The position numbers and the translations under genes are program-made. A stretch of 26,794 bases of DNA, from NCBI RefSeq assembly GCF_000717655.1, contig NZ_JNZY01000059.1:1-26794 (forward strand), given 5' to 3'. Below, in pieces: positions 1-8,095 of the stretch (position 1 is the first letter of the stretch; the number at the start of each line of letters is the position of its first letter). The notes under the pieces were generated by a model. The model was not told the DNA's origin. It ran no database searches and worked only from the letters and a program-made list of their open reading frames with translations. Source of the DNA: Streptomyces katrae. GTDB taxonomy: Bacteria > Actinomycetota > Actinomycetes > Streptomycetales > Streptomycetaceae.

Positions 1-380
1 GCCGGCAAAGGAACACGTCGCAGCATGGGCGAGCGGGACTTCATCGCTCTGCTCGACGGTGTCCATCAGCTGGTCAGGGCGCCGATCGGGCTGGTCTGGC
101 ACCGGCTCAACACCCATGTCTCCCGCAAGATGCGTGACCTTGTCGCCGAGCGGGAGTGGCTGACGGTCTTCCTGCTACCCGCCTACTCTCCGGACCTGAC
201 CCCGTCGAAGGCGTGTGGGCGCACGTCAAACGCAGCCTGTCCAACCTCGCCGTTATGGCCCTCGGCCGCCTCGAAGCACTCGTCCGCAACCGGCTCAAAC
301 GCCTTCAATACCGGCCCCACACACTCGACGGCTTCATAGCCGGCACCGGCCTCACCTTCGACGCACCAGCCTCACCTTGA
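1..380 (+). pseudogene. IS630-family transposase, C-terminal remnant
   Basis: The reading frame is already open at the window edge and shows the C-terminal catalytic half of an IS630/Tc1-type DDE transposase. Seen: a KGTRRSMGE segment, the LNTHVS strand, the LLPAYSPDLTP motif, and then, in a second frame, PVEGVWAHVKRSLSNLAV followed by the family's usual tail to a stop at 378-380. The switch between frames lies near 203-207 and fits a single missing base inside the YSPDLxPVE motif. The residue before the LNTHVS strand is His (codon 100-102) where the family normally has the second catalytic Asp (VWDxLN), so the protein would be inactive even without the frameshift. The N-terminal part lies outside the window. 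Confidence 0.85.
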
Positions 381-572
381 AAAGCCGAAGTCAGTACCGA
401 CGATGTGCGCCGTTCCCGGAAGGGGCAGCGTGCCGATGTCATCGGCCATTTCGGCGCCGATCAGCAGGGCCGCCGTGTCATGGATGACACCACTGTCGCT
501 AGGGGCGGGGAGAACGGCGGTGGTGAAGTGGAGCCTCATAGCGCGAGCGTAACGATCGGCGGCGTTGACCAA
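372..572 (-). CDS. Unrecognised short coding-like fragment
   Basis: A minus-strand open frame of 66 codons from a TTG, and open about eight codons further upstream to a stop near 597-599. It has balanced, protein-like composition (for example RLHFTTAVLPAPSDSGVIHD and LLIGAEMADDIGTLPLPG) rather than the Arg/Pro-rich look of shadow frames. I do not recognise the family. There is no convincing ribosome binding site, and it ends inside the tail of the IS630 remnant, so it may be the 3' scrap of a larger lost gene. No function is proposed. Confidence 0.25.
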   Translation of the reverse strand: MVNAADRYARAMRLHFTTAVLPAPSDSGVIHDTAALLIGAEMADDIGTLPLPGTAHIVGTDFGFSR

Positions 573-596
573 AGGCGATCGCAGGACCAGGGCCGT

Positions 597-934
597 TCAG
601 GCGCCAGAGTCCGCAGCCGAGGCAGGTCGGGCGGCAGGACGGACACGCTCAGCCCCCGTACTGCGCCTGCCGCGCGGCCTTGCATGCAGCGCACAAGGGC
701 GACGCCCGACCCCGTAGCGGCAGGTCGGAGCGTGGCTTCTCTGCACTTCGCGTGATGTCGTGCGGAGGATGAGGAGCCGACATTGGTGGTGATTATGGCT
801 TCATCGATGCTCAGGACTGGATCACGCCTGTCATCTGGCGTCTCCTCCCATGCAACCTCGAACCCGTTCGGTGGGATTTGGTCTGCATGCAGGGCCTCCG
901 CCGAAAATCCGAACTCGCCGTGGGGCGACCATGT
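597..934. other. Stretch without a supported gene
   Basis: No frame carries a start, ribosome binding site and protein-like composition together. A plus-strand frame around 785-950 reads plausibly for a short distance (GGDYGFIDAQDW) but is soon interrupted and matches nothing I know. The stretch separates the IS630 debris from the 3' end of the LysE gene. Confidence 0.4.
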
Positions 935-1582
935 TCAGTCGCCAAGGGCGACGTGGACGCCGAACCCGGCGATGACCGTGCCGCTGATGCGGTCGAGTGT
1001 CCGGCGTGCTGAGGGACGCCGAAGGGTGCCGCGGAGCACCCGGGCGAATGCGATCAGTACGCCTGACCAGAGCAGGCCCAGCAGGATGTGCATGCCTGCC
1101 AGCAGGGTGCCGGTCGTTACGTGCGGGGCGCCAGCCGGAATGAATTGCGGCAGGACAGCCATGTAGAAGGCGCCCACCTTGGGGTTGAGCAGGTTCGTCA
1201 GAGCGCCCCGGCGCCAGCCGCTCCCGAAGCTCCCGTCGGCAGCCGGCTCGTGCGCAGCGTCGTCTTGGGCGAGATCCGCCCGAGCCCGCCGGCGCACGGT
1301 CGACGCCAGGATCCGGCTTCCCATCCACACCAGATATACGGCCCCTGCCCAACGGAGCAGCGTGTAGGCGAGGTGGGAGGCGGTCAGCACGGCGGTGATG
1401 CCGAGCGAGCTGAACACGCCCCAGGCGAGGGTGCCCGTCTGGATGCCGAGGACGACGCCCCAGGCGCAACTGCGGTGACCCAGTGCAGCGGTGCGCAGGA
1501 TGAGGGCTGTGTCTAGGCCGGGCGTGAGGGTGAGGAGCCCCACGATCAGCGCGAAAGACCCCAGAGCGGATGCAGTGATCAT
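935..1582 (-). CDS. LysE/RhtB-family exporter
   Basis: Predicted inner-membrane exporter of the LysE/RhtB family, which pumps amino acids or related small molecules out of the cell. The protein (215 aa from ATG 1582) has the family's N-terminal hydrophobic helix ending in TPGLDTALILRTA, a second helix pair with GIQTGTLAW, a charged cytoplasmic loop around residues 100-125, the diagnostic LLNPKVGAFYMAVLPQFI motif, and C-terminal membrane segments; length is normal for the family. ATG 1582 is chosen because homologues begin about five residues before the first helix. An in-frame TTG at 1612, with a GGGAG about 8 bases upstream, is the alternative and would add 10 residues. The substrate cannot be told from sequence. 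It looks intact and stands alone. Confidence 0.85.
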   Translation of the reverse strand: MITASALGSFALIVGLLTLTPGLDTALILRTAALGHRSCAWGVVLGIQTGTLAWGVFSSLGITAVLTASHLAYTLLRWAGAVYLVWMGSRILASTVRRRARADLAQDDAAHEPAADGSFGSGWRRGALTNLLNPKVGAFYMAVLPQFIPAGAPHVTTGTLLAGMHILLGLLWSGVLIAFARVLRGTLRRPSARRTLDRISGTVIAGFGVHVALGD

Positions 1583-1750
1583 GGGTGGCGACTGTAACGC
1601 GAGAGTGGTCAACTTCCCACTCCCTGCCCGAAATCGGGCAGGAAGGCTCTTGTAGCCTCTACGGAATGGCGTACACCATAGGAACGGTCGAGCGCATATA
1701 GCGGTATCCGATCAAGTCGACGGGAGGCGAACAGCTGGAGCAAGCAGACT

Positions 1751-2348
1751 GACGCCTGGAGGTCCTCTTCGCGGCCCGCGCACTGACCGCCCCGTGGACC
1801 CTGTGCCCGATGACCACCGACCCGGACAAGGCCAGGGAGTGGCTGGAGGACCGGACAGACGTCACCGGTGTCGAAGGTCTGGTCGTAAAAGCCATGAACC
1901 AGCGCTACCGGCCCGGAGCCCGCGACCGCGCCTGGATCAAGATCAGACGCCGAACCACCACCGAAGCGATCATCGGCGCCATCACCGGCACCCTCACCCG
2001 CCCCCAACTCCTCATCCTCGGCTGCCACGACCCGACCGGACGCCTCCGCCCCATCGGCCGCACGGTCCCGCTGCGCCCCGATGCCGCCCGCCAGCCGCCG
2101 AGCACCTGACCCCTGCCGGCTCCGGCCACCCCTGGACCGGCGCGAAGTTCTCCTCGGCATGGGGCATCCGCGATGTCCTGGACACCACCCTCGTCCAACT
2201 TGGTCTCGGCGCGGAGGTCAGCGCTGACACCTCTATCGACCGCGGCGGCGTCTACCGGCATCCGATCCGGTACGTGCGTCTGCGCCTGGACGCGAGCATG
2301 GAGGACGTGCCCTGGTTCGGCGGGGGCCCGGCCATGGTCGCCGGTTGA
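1751..2348 (+). pseudogene. ATP-dependent DNA ligase, C-terminal part, frameshifted
   Basis: Seen: the end of the adenylation domain (APWTLCPMTTDPDKAREW, then VEGLVVKAMNQRY, where VEGLVVK is nucleotidyltransferase motif IV/V-like, and AWIKIRRR) followed by an OB-fold region (IIGAITGTLTRPQLLILG). The frame starting before 1810 runs to a stop at 2107-2109. The remaining tail (AEHLTPAGSGHPWTGAKFSS to GGPAMVAG) is in another frame and ends at 2348. One base appears to be missing near 2095. An in-frame stop at 1750-1752 and loss of similarity upstream mean that the N-terminal part with the catalytic lysine is gone. Intact relatives in Streptomyces are about 310-350 aa; roughly 195 codons remain. 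Not expected to work. Confidence 0.8.
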
Positions 2349-2387
2349 GCCGCGTGACCGGACGGGCGTCGTGCGATCGGCTAGTCG

Positions 2388-2850
2388 CTACGCCTTGCCT
2401 GCGGCTTTGAAGCGGAAGCCGAAGAGGCCGCCCTCTTCGTCGTCGGTGAGGCGGGGCCTACGGATGTGGGGTTCGGGGTTGGATCCGCGCTGGGCAGCGG
2501 TGCTGAGGGTGTCGGTGTTGAGGGTGACGTTGTACTGCATGTGCTCTTCCTCCGTGACTTCGGCTGCGAGCGCCAGGGCTCGTGCGACCTGTCGTTCGTC
2601 GACGCCGTCGTAGAGGTGGCTGTCGTGAATGAGGAAGTCAGGGCCGCGCTCGTGGCGGTGTGCGAGGACGGCCAGGGTGAGGTCGAAGCAGAAGATGACC
2701 ACGTTGTTGATGCCGCGGCTGTCGTCGGCGTCGATCCGGGGCGTGATGCTGAGGCTGGTCCGGCCGGCCTCGATGGCGAGGTAGGCTTCGCGGCCCTCGC
2801 CGTACAGGCGCTGGGCGTTCCGGGAGAACAGCAGGATCGCTTCGTCTGTC
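2388..2850 (-). pseudogene. DUF2326-type protein, C-terminal fragment
   Basis: The minus strand encodes about 150 residues matching the C-terminal domain of DUF2326 proteins, which are SMC/Rad50-like coiled-coil ATPases; family members occur in ABC-three-component (ABC-3C) defence-like systems. Seen: AILLFSRNAQRLYGEGREAY, the run SITPRIDADDSRGINNVV, then FCFDLTLAVLAHRHERGPDF, IHDSHLYDGVDERQVARAL, and the typical ending RPRLTDDEEGGLFGFRF before the stop at 2388-2390. The frame loses similarity near 2850, where a plus-strand relaxase-like fragment begins. The ATPase head and coiled coil are missing, so this is a 3' remnant. A GTG at 2702 gives a shorter open frame but is internal to the conserved domain and is not a real start. 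Confidence 0.75.
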
Positions 2851-2851
2851 T

Positions 2852-3070
2852 GCTGCCGGCGCCCTGGTCGGGTACGCGGTCGCGCTGCCCGGCGACCGCG
2901 CGGACGGCGGCTCTCGCCCGGTGTGGTTCGCCGGTTCGGCCATCTCCTACGACCTCTCCCTGCCCCGGGTCCGCGAGCGCTTCACCCCGCACGTCGCCCC
3001 CGCGGAGAGGGTGATCACAGGCACCGCCGACGATGTGATGGAGCACGCCTACCGCCTCATGACGGTCTAG
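2852..3070 (+). pseudogene. Probable relaxase/mobilization nuclease, C-terminal fragment
   Basis: The plus-strand frame ending at TAG 3068-3070 encodes ALVGYAVALPGDRADG, then RPVWFAGSAISYDLSLPRVR. This resembles the segment found towards the C-terminus of Streptomyces MobA-like relaxase/mobilization nucleases (pattern GYxVALPGD...PVWxxGSxLxxDLSLPxxR). The fragment has no start and no catalytic His triad or Tyr; it begins abruptly at the DUF2326 junction near 2850. After the stop, the same frame stays open and protein-like for another 30 or so codons (GRGLWQDGPAIVPGSLLRDY), which I do not recognise. The assignment rests on one motif. Confidence 0.45.
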
Positions 3071-3173
3071 CCCAGCCAGGGGCGGGGGCTGTGGCAGGAC
3101 GGTCCCGCGATAGTCCCCGGAAGCCTGCTGCGCGACTACGCGCATGAGATCGACGGGGTGAGCGTCGTTTACC

Positions 3174-4166
3174 TCATTGACCGCTGCGGATCTTGTCGAT
3201 GCGCTTCGCCAGAGCCTGTGTCTCCGCGATCAGCCGCTCGTGCGCGTTCTTCTGCTCCTCGTCGCCCTTCGCCCTGAACGCCGTGCTGAAGTGGGGTTGG
3301 AGCTGGGTCCACCAGCCGTAGTCCAGCATCGCCCACGCCTGTGGGCAGAGGGGGGCGCGGGTCTTCGGGAGATAGCCGCTGTCGACCAGGGACTGCTGGT
3401 ACTTCATTGGGTCGCTGCCCTCCAGGTAGCACAGGAAGTTGAAGGCCCGCTGCTGGGTGATGGGGTGGTCGCTCGACATTCCCTCCAGGGTCGGGGTGCC
3501 TTCCTTGCGTGCGATCTCGTCGAAGAGGATCGCGGCGGCCAGCGATGGGCCCGGCCCGACCTCGTTGACGGTATAGAAGGACGCGAAGCCGTCCGCCGCG
3601 TCCTCTTCGAGACCGAGGTTGGCCAGGAGGAGCTGGCGCTGCAGGGCATGGCCCATCTCGTGGCCGAAGATGAATTCGGTCGACAGCACGGTCAGGTCGT
3701 CGGTGTTGTACTCGGACGCGGGGAACGGGGCGGGCCGTTCGACGGTCTTCACGACGTCGGCGAGGGCCTTCTCGATCTCGGTCAGGAACGGTGGCGGGAC
3801 GAAGATCGTCCTGCCGTCGGGCTGGGTGACGGCGTCGGTGACGCCGGGCGGCACGGCGGCGGTGACCTTTACGACCATGTCGTGCGGGAGGGTGAGTGAT
3901 CTGTTCACCCAGTCGGCCGTACGCTCCAGCACGCGGGAGTTCCGGATCAGTGCCACGGCCTCCCGGTCCTCCGGTTTGACCGTTTGGGCCTCGTAGACGA
4001 CGGTGACCCTGCCGGAGCGCGCCGCCTGGGGGCGGGGCCCTGCTCCAGGCCCCTGCCCGGCGTCGCGGGCCTCGCCGCTGCACCCAGTCGAGACGACCCC
4101 GGCGAGGAGCAGCACACCTGACAGGACGATGCGCGCCCTCTTCGAGCGACCGGCGGTGTTCGGCAT
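3174..4166 (-). CDS. DUF4344-type metallopeptidase, predicted lipoprotein
   Basis: A 330-residue predicted zinc metallopeptidase exported as a lipoprotein. Residues 1-29 form a signal peptide: basic NTAGRSKRAR, hydrophobic VLSGVLLLAGV, then a lipobox-like STGC with Cys29. The catalytic HExxH is HEMGH at 169-173, preceded by STEFIFG, and EEDAADGFA at about 187-195 fits the downstream third zinc ligand of the DUF4344 family. The C-terminal third has conserved-looking DHPITQQRAFNFLCYLEGSDP and an amphipathic helical end. ATG 4166 is preferred because it gives the signal peptide at the N-terminus and has GGGAG 10 bases upstream; the open frame runs on to 4481, but that part is not protein-like. 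The substrate is unknown. It is intact among broken neighbours. Confidence 0.85.
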   Translation of the reverse strand: MPNTAGRSKRARIVLSGVLLLAGVVSTGCSGEARDAGQGPGAGPRPQAARSGRVTVVYEAQTVKPEDREAVALIRNSRVLERTADWVNRSLTLPHDMVVKVTAAVPPGVTDAVTQPDGRTIFVPPPFLTEIEKALADVVKTVERPAPFPASEYNTDDLTVLSTEFIFGHEMGHALQRQLLLANLGLEEDAADGFASFYTVNEVGPGPSLAAAILFDEIARKEGTPTLEGMSSDHPITQQRAFNFLCYLEGSDPMKYQQSLVDSGYLPKTRAPLCPQAWAMLDYGWWTQLQPHFSTAFRAKGDEEQKNAHERLIAETQALAKRIDKIRSGQ

Positions 4167-4318
4167 CCTTGATCGGCTCCCGTCGCGTGTCCCCGCACTG
4201 ATCCTCCGGCCGTCCGGAGGCGGGTGCCCGTCGAGCCGCCCGTACGGGGGACCGTTCGCTGTGTGGGCGACCTTCGGGAGGCGGCCTGGTTCGACCCGTT
4301 CGACAACCGCAGCATCAG

Positions 4319-4809
4319 GGATCCCCGACGAAGACGACCAGGTACGCGCCGTCGCAGTAAGCGACATCATGCTGCCGCTCGACCCGCACCGCTTCCTGTT
4401 TCTGCCCAGGCCCACGACTCCGGAGGACGACCGCCCCAAACAGGTGGACCACCTGATACACGCGGAAGGCGCCATCGGCATTGCGCTCGTGGAGGTGGCG
4501 TACGACGTTGCCGACCAGTTCGTGATCCAGCACCCAGAACCCGACCCCTGGAAGCACGGGGAACCGACAGGCCCCGGCCAGCCGAGGCTCTGGGAAGGGC
4601 GACCGCTCTCGCTGCCCGCCTTCTCCGAGCCCGCTTACGACGCTCCCGTACCCGCCCAGGCGGGTGGGCGCCGGCTGATGCCGGTCGAGCAGGGCGCCGA
4701 CTTCCGCCAGCCGCCCGGCGAGACCGAGCCCGAGCCCGCACCCGCCCCGGCCCGACGTCCGCTCGCCCCCGGCGGCCTCGCCTTCTCAGACGCGGACCGC
4801 CATATCTGA
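4319..4809 (+). pseudogene. Unrecognised hypothetical protein, probably 5'-truncated
   Basis: Protein-like codon use in the frame ending at TGA 4807-4809: DEDDQVRAVAVSDIMLPLDP, HRFLFLPRP, then a segment rich in Asp, Gln and Pro and an acidic Pro/Glu-rich tail (ETEPEPAPAPARRP). The pattern of a phrase like VSDIMLPLDPHRFLFLP is reminiscent of DUF4238-like proteins, in which a beta strand carries a 'P(L/I)xPxR' phrase, but I am not sure. Upstream the frame merges with sequence antisense to the start region of the DUF4344 gene, and no start codon with a ribosome binding site is visible (ATG 4369 lacks one). Probably a 3' fragment. Confidence 0.35.
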
Positions 4810-4990
4810 GCGCTACCACCACGGGTTGCGCCACGTCCAGGACCAGCTCACCACCTAGCCCCACCGCCCGGTGTGCCAGCGCCTCCACCTGGACAGTGGT
4901 CGTAGCCGGCCCGGCTCCCGCCTCGGATACGGTGTTCCTCTACGGGGTGCCATAACGGATGTGACGCCCCCCACCGAAGGTAGTCAGCGT

Positions 4991-5380
4991 ATGAGTTCAA
5001 AGCGCAGCAAGAATCCAGCCCTGCCCGTACTTGACGACGCATTCCGACTCGCGTCGGTCAAGGACGCCGAAGAGTCCACCCGTGACTTGGCCGCGCGGCT
5101 GGCCACCACCGAGCTGCGCCGCGTTTCCCACCCGGGCCGGGTCACCTGGGAGCCCACCGATCAGGCCGAGCCCGTACCGGTCCCGCCGACTGTGGTCGAC
5201 GGTGAGGGGGACCTGTGGCTGCGGGACCGGGGCACTGGCACCTGGACCATGCCCGAGTTCAACGCGAAGGAGTTCCCGGCCCGCTGTGGCGAGGTTCTGA
5301 CGTGGAACCAGCTTGCCCGCGAGTTCGGCCCGCTGACCGCACTGGCCGACGACCGCCGCATCGGCGGCGGCCGGCGCTGA
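4991..5380 (+). CDS. Hypothetical protein, possibly frameshifted near its 3' end
   Basis: 129 codons from ATG 4991, which has GAAGG 10 bases upstream. The protein is hydrophilic, with DLAARLATTELRRVSHPGRV, a VDGEGDLWLRDRGTGTWTMP stretch and a LTWNQLAREFGPLTALADD end. I do not recognise it. From about 5352 the protein-like reading moves to another frame, giving ADRAAFWDDRAPEAPVTGSW and ELQLTAELDDGGEPVSVVVG to about 5500. This suggests the original protein was about 170 residues or more and that the present stop at 5378-5380 comes from a frameshift. The 3' end of that extension is cut by the recombinase pseudogene that begins at 5495 on the other strand. Confidence 0.6.
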   Translation: MSSKRSKNPALPVLDDAFRLASVKDAEESTRDLAARLATTELRRVSHPGRVTWEPTDQAEPVPVPPTVVDGEGDLWLRDRGTGTWTMPEFNAKEFPARCGEVLTWNQLAREFGPLTALADDRRIGGGRR

Positions 5381-5494
5381 CCGCGCCGCTTTCTGGGATG
5401 ACCGCGCCCCTGAAGCGCCCGTTACGGGTAGCTGGGAGCTCCAGCTCACCGCCGAGCTCGACGATGGCGGCGAGCCGGTGAGCGTGGTGGTCGG

Positions 5495-6315
5495 TCACGA
5501 TGTCTCCATGTTGCAGCCGGATACGTCGTGGCTGTCCGTGGGGTCGGGGTGGAAGAAGCGCGTGTAGCGGAGTCCGGTCTCCGGAGTGATGTTGAACACC
5601 GCGCATAGGTGCTGCGGGTCACCGCCGGTGACGGCGGCCTCTGCGAGGATTCGGTCCTCGCGAAGTTGCTGGGCGGTGACCGGGAGGCCGCGCAGCAGAG
5701 GCTGCATCCAGCCGGTTGTGACCGGGGCCCGGGTGTGCGCGGTCTGCGAGCTGATGAACACGTGAGGGTTGCGGGTATGTGGCCAGCGCTGGTGCCGGAG
5801 ATGGATGTAGTCGACGGCGGCCTGCTGGGTGAAGGCGTCGAAGGGTTGATCGATGTCGCCGAGCGTGAGCCGGCCGCGGGTGAAGTCGATGGGGCAGTCA
5901 GGGGCAGCGCTCGGGCCTGGTGCGGGTAGAGCGCATGGATGCCGACGAGGGCGATCAGCAGCTTCAGGGCGGGGTTGGTCTCGGCGGCTGCGGTCAGACG
6001 CTGGATCGTTTCGGGGCTCAGCGGCATGGGCACCGAGCTGGGCCGGGATCCCAGGCTCACGCCTCGTGCGGGGTTGGCGAACAGCCGTTCGCTCTTGAGG
6101 GCCTTGAACATGTCGCGCGGCGCGACGGCTTCGGTGTGCGGTGCCGCGCATTGGGCGAGCCACTCGGTGACGTCGGCGCGGCTGACCTGGCGAAGGGTGC
6201 GGTAGCGCTGCGAGCAGGCAAGAAGGAACGGGATCGCGGAGTTGGCCTGGTTTCGGACCCGTGGTAGTCGAGCGGGGACGGCGGCGAGGTCCGCCGTGAC
6301 GGACGATGCGGATCC
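5495..6315 (-). pseudogene. Tyrosine-recombinase-like integrase, frameshifted
   Basis: Protein-like sequence is split between two frames. The upstream part includes RVRNQANSAIPFLLACSQRY, VSRADVTEWLAQCAAPHTEA and SPETIQRLTAAAETNPALKL, up to QARALPLTAP. The downstream part resumes at IDFTRGRLTLGDIDQPFDAF and runs through YIHLRHQRWPHTRNPHVFIS, ITPETGLRYTRFF and a stop at 5495. The switch lies near 5890-5896. The order (core-binding-like helical region, then a long C-terminal domain with an Arg near a Leu-rich helix and a late ETGLRYT) fits a Streptomyces site-specific integrase of the tyrosine-recombinase superfamily, with RYT in the position of the nucleophilic Tyr. The 5' end is degraded between about 6250 and 6340, where VLDALVWIRIV-like sequence appears in another frame. 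Inactive. Confidence 0.65.
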
Positions 6316-6580
6316 ACACGAGGGCGTCCAGCACGTACAGGCCTTTCCGCGCCGGCGCACGGCAGTCGTGCCGTCGTTCCAGTTGCCCTTCAGCCTCTGC
6401 GGGCCTTCAGCGCGAAGCCCGCCGCAGGTGTCTTCAACCGCGCGGCGAGGAACGCACACCTCACGGGCAGTCGGCCCGATTCCACCACCTCGTTCGCGCT
6501 CGCAATAGCCCTGCACCCAGTTGAGGCGCGGAGCGAGTGAGGCGACGAGCGACCCTGGCCAATTTCAGAGAGTCCCATCA

Positions 6581-6745
6581 GGAAGGAGATCCCCCGGCGG
6601 GCCAGTAAGCACCTCAGCGCCTCCCGGCCGATCCGGACGGGCCGGGCGATGTTCCTGCGCAGGTGATCGGCGAGCTTGCGGATGGACCAGCGGGTGAAGG
6701 GCTTGCCCAGCACGCTCGGGCGGGTGGCTTTATTCACGAGATTGG
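6581..6745 (-). pseudogene. IS630-family transposase, N-terminal HTH fragment
   Basis: Minus-strand reading gives GKPFTRWSIRKLADHL followed by ARPVRIGREALRCLLARRGI and SF. This is the linker and second helix-turn-helix of IS630-family transposases (family pattern G-PFTRWS-RKLADYL...VRIGRE-LR-LL--HGI-F). Similarity stops at 6581, where LMGLSEIGQG replaces the expected QRTKTWKES. Upstream, the frame continues into the inverted-repeat core at 6726-6760. No start and no catalytic domain remain. It is not simply the missing part of the plus-strand fragment at 1-380, because orientation and position differ. Confidence 0.7.
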
Positions 6746-6760
6746 GTTCTGGCTCAACTT
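6726..6760 (-). repeat. Inverted repeat, left copy (35 bp core)
   Basis: Read on the minus strand, the core starts AAGTTGAGCCAGAACCCA and ends AAAGCC. It matches 31 of 35 bases of the plus-strand copy at 8061-8095. Weaker similarity extends about 24 bases inward, with GTCACTC at the same distance in both copies. The pair flanks the intact gene at 6873-7970. Confidence 0.7.
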
Positions 6761-6872
6761 CGGTGGACACGCACGCTGAGTGACAGATGGCTGTCTTGCG
6801 GCCCGCCCGAAATTGGTTGGCTTGCTTGCCGCCGAGCTGCGACGATGTCTCGGTTGCCCAGGCGGAGGACAT

Positions 6873-7970
6873 TTGTTCGTTTTCGTGTGTGCGGGGTGTG
6901 GCGCCGAACTGACCAATCCGCTGTCCCACGTTGCCCTGCCGGTCCACGCCCATCAGGTATACGGGAACGGGGCTCAGCTGCCGGTCCTCATGGAGTCGGG
7001 CACGTTCGCCGTGGAGCCGGAGCCCTGGGGACCACCATGGCGGAAGTGGGAGGAGATCCATCCGGATGAGACGGCCGCCCGCGGTATCTACGCGCCGGTC
7101 CATGCCCTCTCCGACGGCGCGCCCGGCGCGATCGTCATCGCGCCCGGCGATGCCCGCGGCACCGTGCTGATCCCGGAGAACCGCGGAGGCGGCTACTGCT
7201 GCGGCCTGGACGGGGCCGCCGGCCCCAACGTGGCCTGCATGGAGTGTGCCCTGCCCGTGGCGAGCCGGATCGACGACTGCTCGCTCTGGCAGGCGATGTG
7301 GCTCGACCCGAATGCCGTGCTTCGTGTTCCCGCCGACGGCGTCGACGCCGCACCACTCACCTGGGCTGAGCTGATGACGGAAGGAAAGGGCACGCCCCCG
7401 TTCGAGCCGATCGCCAGGTGGGGGTCGCGCATGGGGGCGGGCCACTGGTCGAACTACTGGTGTTCCTGGAGCCCGCAGTGGGAGGCGGCCGCCGGCCGTG
7501 CACTCGCCCACCTGTTGGTGGCCTCAAAGGGCCGCCCGGTGATCGTGCCGGACGGCTTGGCCGGTGAGGTGTTCCAACGCACGCTCGACAACATGCTGCC
7601 CGCCGGTCCGCAGCCGCGGTACGCAGACCTGGCCGGACCCGGACGACCGGCTCCGGACGGCGACGCCGACATCCTCCTCGTGCCGACGCATCCGCAGACG
7701 GGAGAGCTCTGGACCCCGCCCGCCCCGGCGGCGTACTCGGTGCCCCTGCCGTTCGGGGTCTGGCGGTGGCTGGCCTTCCCCGAGCCAGACCTGCCCGTCC
7801 CCACGTCGGGCGTCCTCCCCGACGGCGTCCTCCGCGACGACTTCGATCCGCCCGCAACACGCCCCCGCCACCCGTTCCGCGTAGACTCGGGAACGTTCCG
7901 GCGCACCCTGGTCCGGCTGCCGAGCGTCCGCAGCCCATGGCTGCGCGAGATCCTCGAGAACCTCACCTAG
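6873..7970 (+). CDS. Conserved hypothetical protein with N-terminal zinc-ribbon-like cysteines
   Basis: 365 residues of unknown function, of a type I have seen often in Streptomyces. The protein begins FVFVCAGCGAEL, with a CxxC pair, followed by LSHVALPVHAHQVYGNGAQL and EPEPWGPPWRKWEEIHPDET. A second cysteine cluster, GGGYCCGLDGAAGPNVACME, precedes RIDDCSLWQAMWLDP; two Cys clusters suggest metal binding. The C-terminal half has DILLVPTHPQTGELW and ends FRRTLVRLPSVRSPWLREIL. TTG 6873 is preferred because GGAGG lies four bases upstream and the Cys pair then sits at the N-terminus. The frame is open back to 6780, but that part is not protein-like. It is intact and bounded by inverted repeats. 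Confidence 0.75.
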   Translation: MFVFVCAGCGAELTNPLSHVALPVHAHQVYGNGAQLPVLMESGTFAVEPEPWGPPWRKWEEIHPDETAARGIYAPVHALSDGAPGAIVIAPGDARGTVLIPENRGGGYCCGLDGAAGPNVACMECALPVASRIDDCSLWQAMWLDPNAVLRVPADGVDAAPLTWAELMTEGKGTPPFEPIARWGSRMGAGHWSNYWCSWSPQWEAAAGRALAHLLVASKGRPVIVPDGLAGEVFQRTLDNMLPAGPQPRYADLAGPGRPAPDGDADILLVPTHPQTGELWTPPAPAAYSVPLPFGVWRWLAFPEPDLPVPTSGVLPDGVLRDDFDPPATRPRHPFRVDSGTFRRTLVRLPSVRSPWLREILENLT

Positions 7971-8060
7971 CACATGCGCGCCGGCTACTTCTAGACCGCG
8001 ACCGGCCACATGATCGGTCGGTTGGCTGCGTAACCGGTCACTCGCAGTCACAGACCACAG

Positions 8061-8095
8061 AAGTTGAGCCAGAACCCATTCTCATGACCAAAGCC
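8061..8095 (+). repeat. Inverted repeat, right copy (35 bp core)
   Basis: Plus-strand counterpart of the repeat at 6726-6760, in inverted orientation. It abuts the truncated end of the helicase-associated-domain fragment, where normal coding sequence ends within the repeat at about 8095. Confidence 0.7.

Noticed and set aside
1609..2160. 183-codon minus-strand frame over the ligase region
   Set aside because: The plus strand carries recognisable DNA ligase motifs; the minus frame is an Arg/Gly-rich shadow.
3177..3899. 240-codon plus-strand frame
   Set aside because: Antisense to the DUF4344 metallopeptidase with its HEMGH motif and signal peptide.
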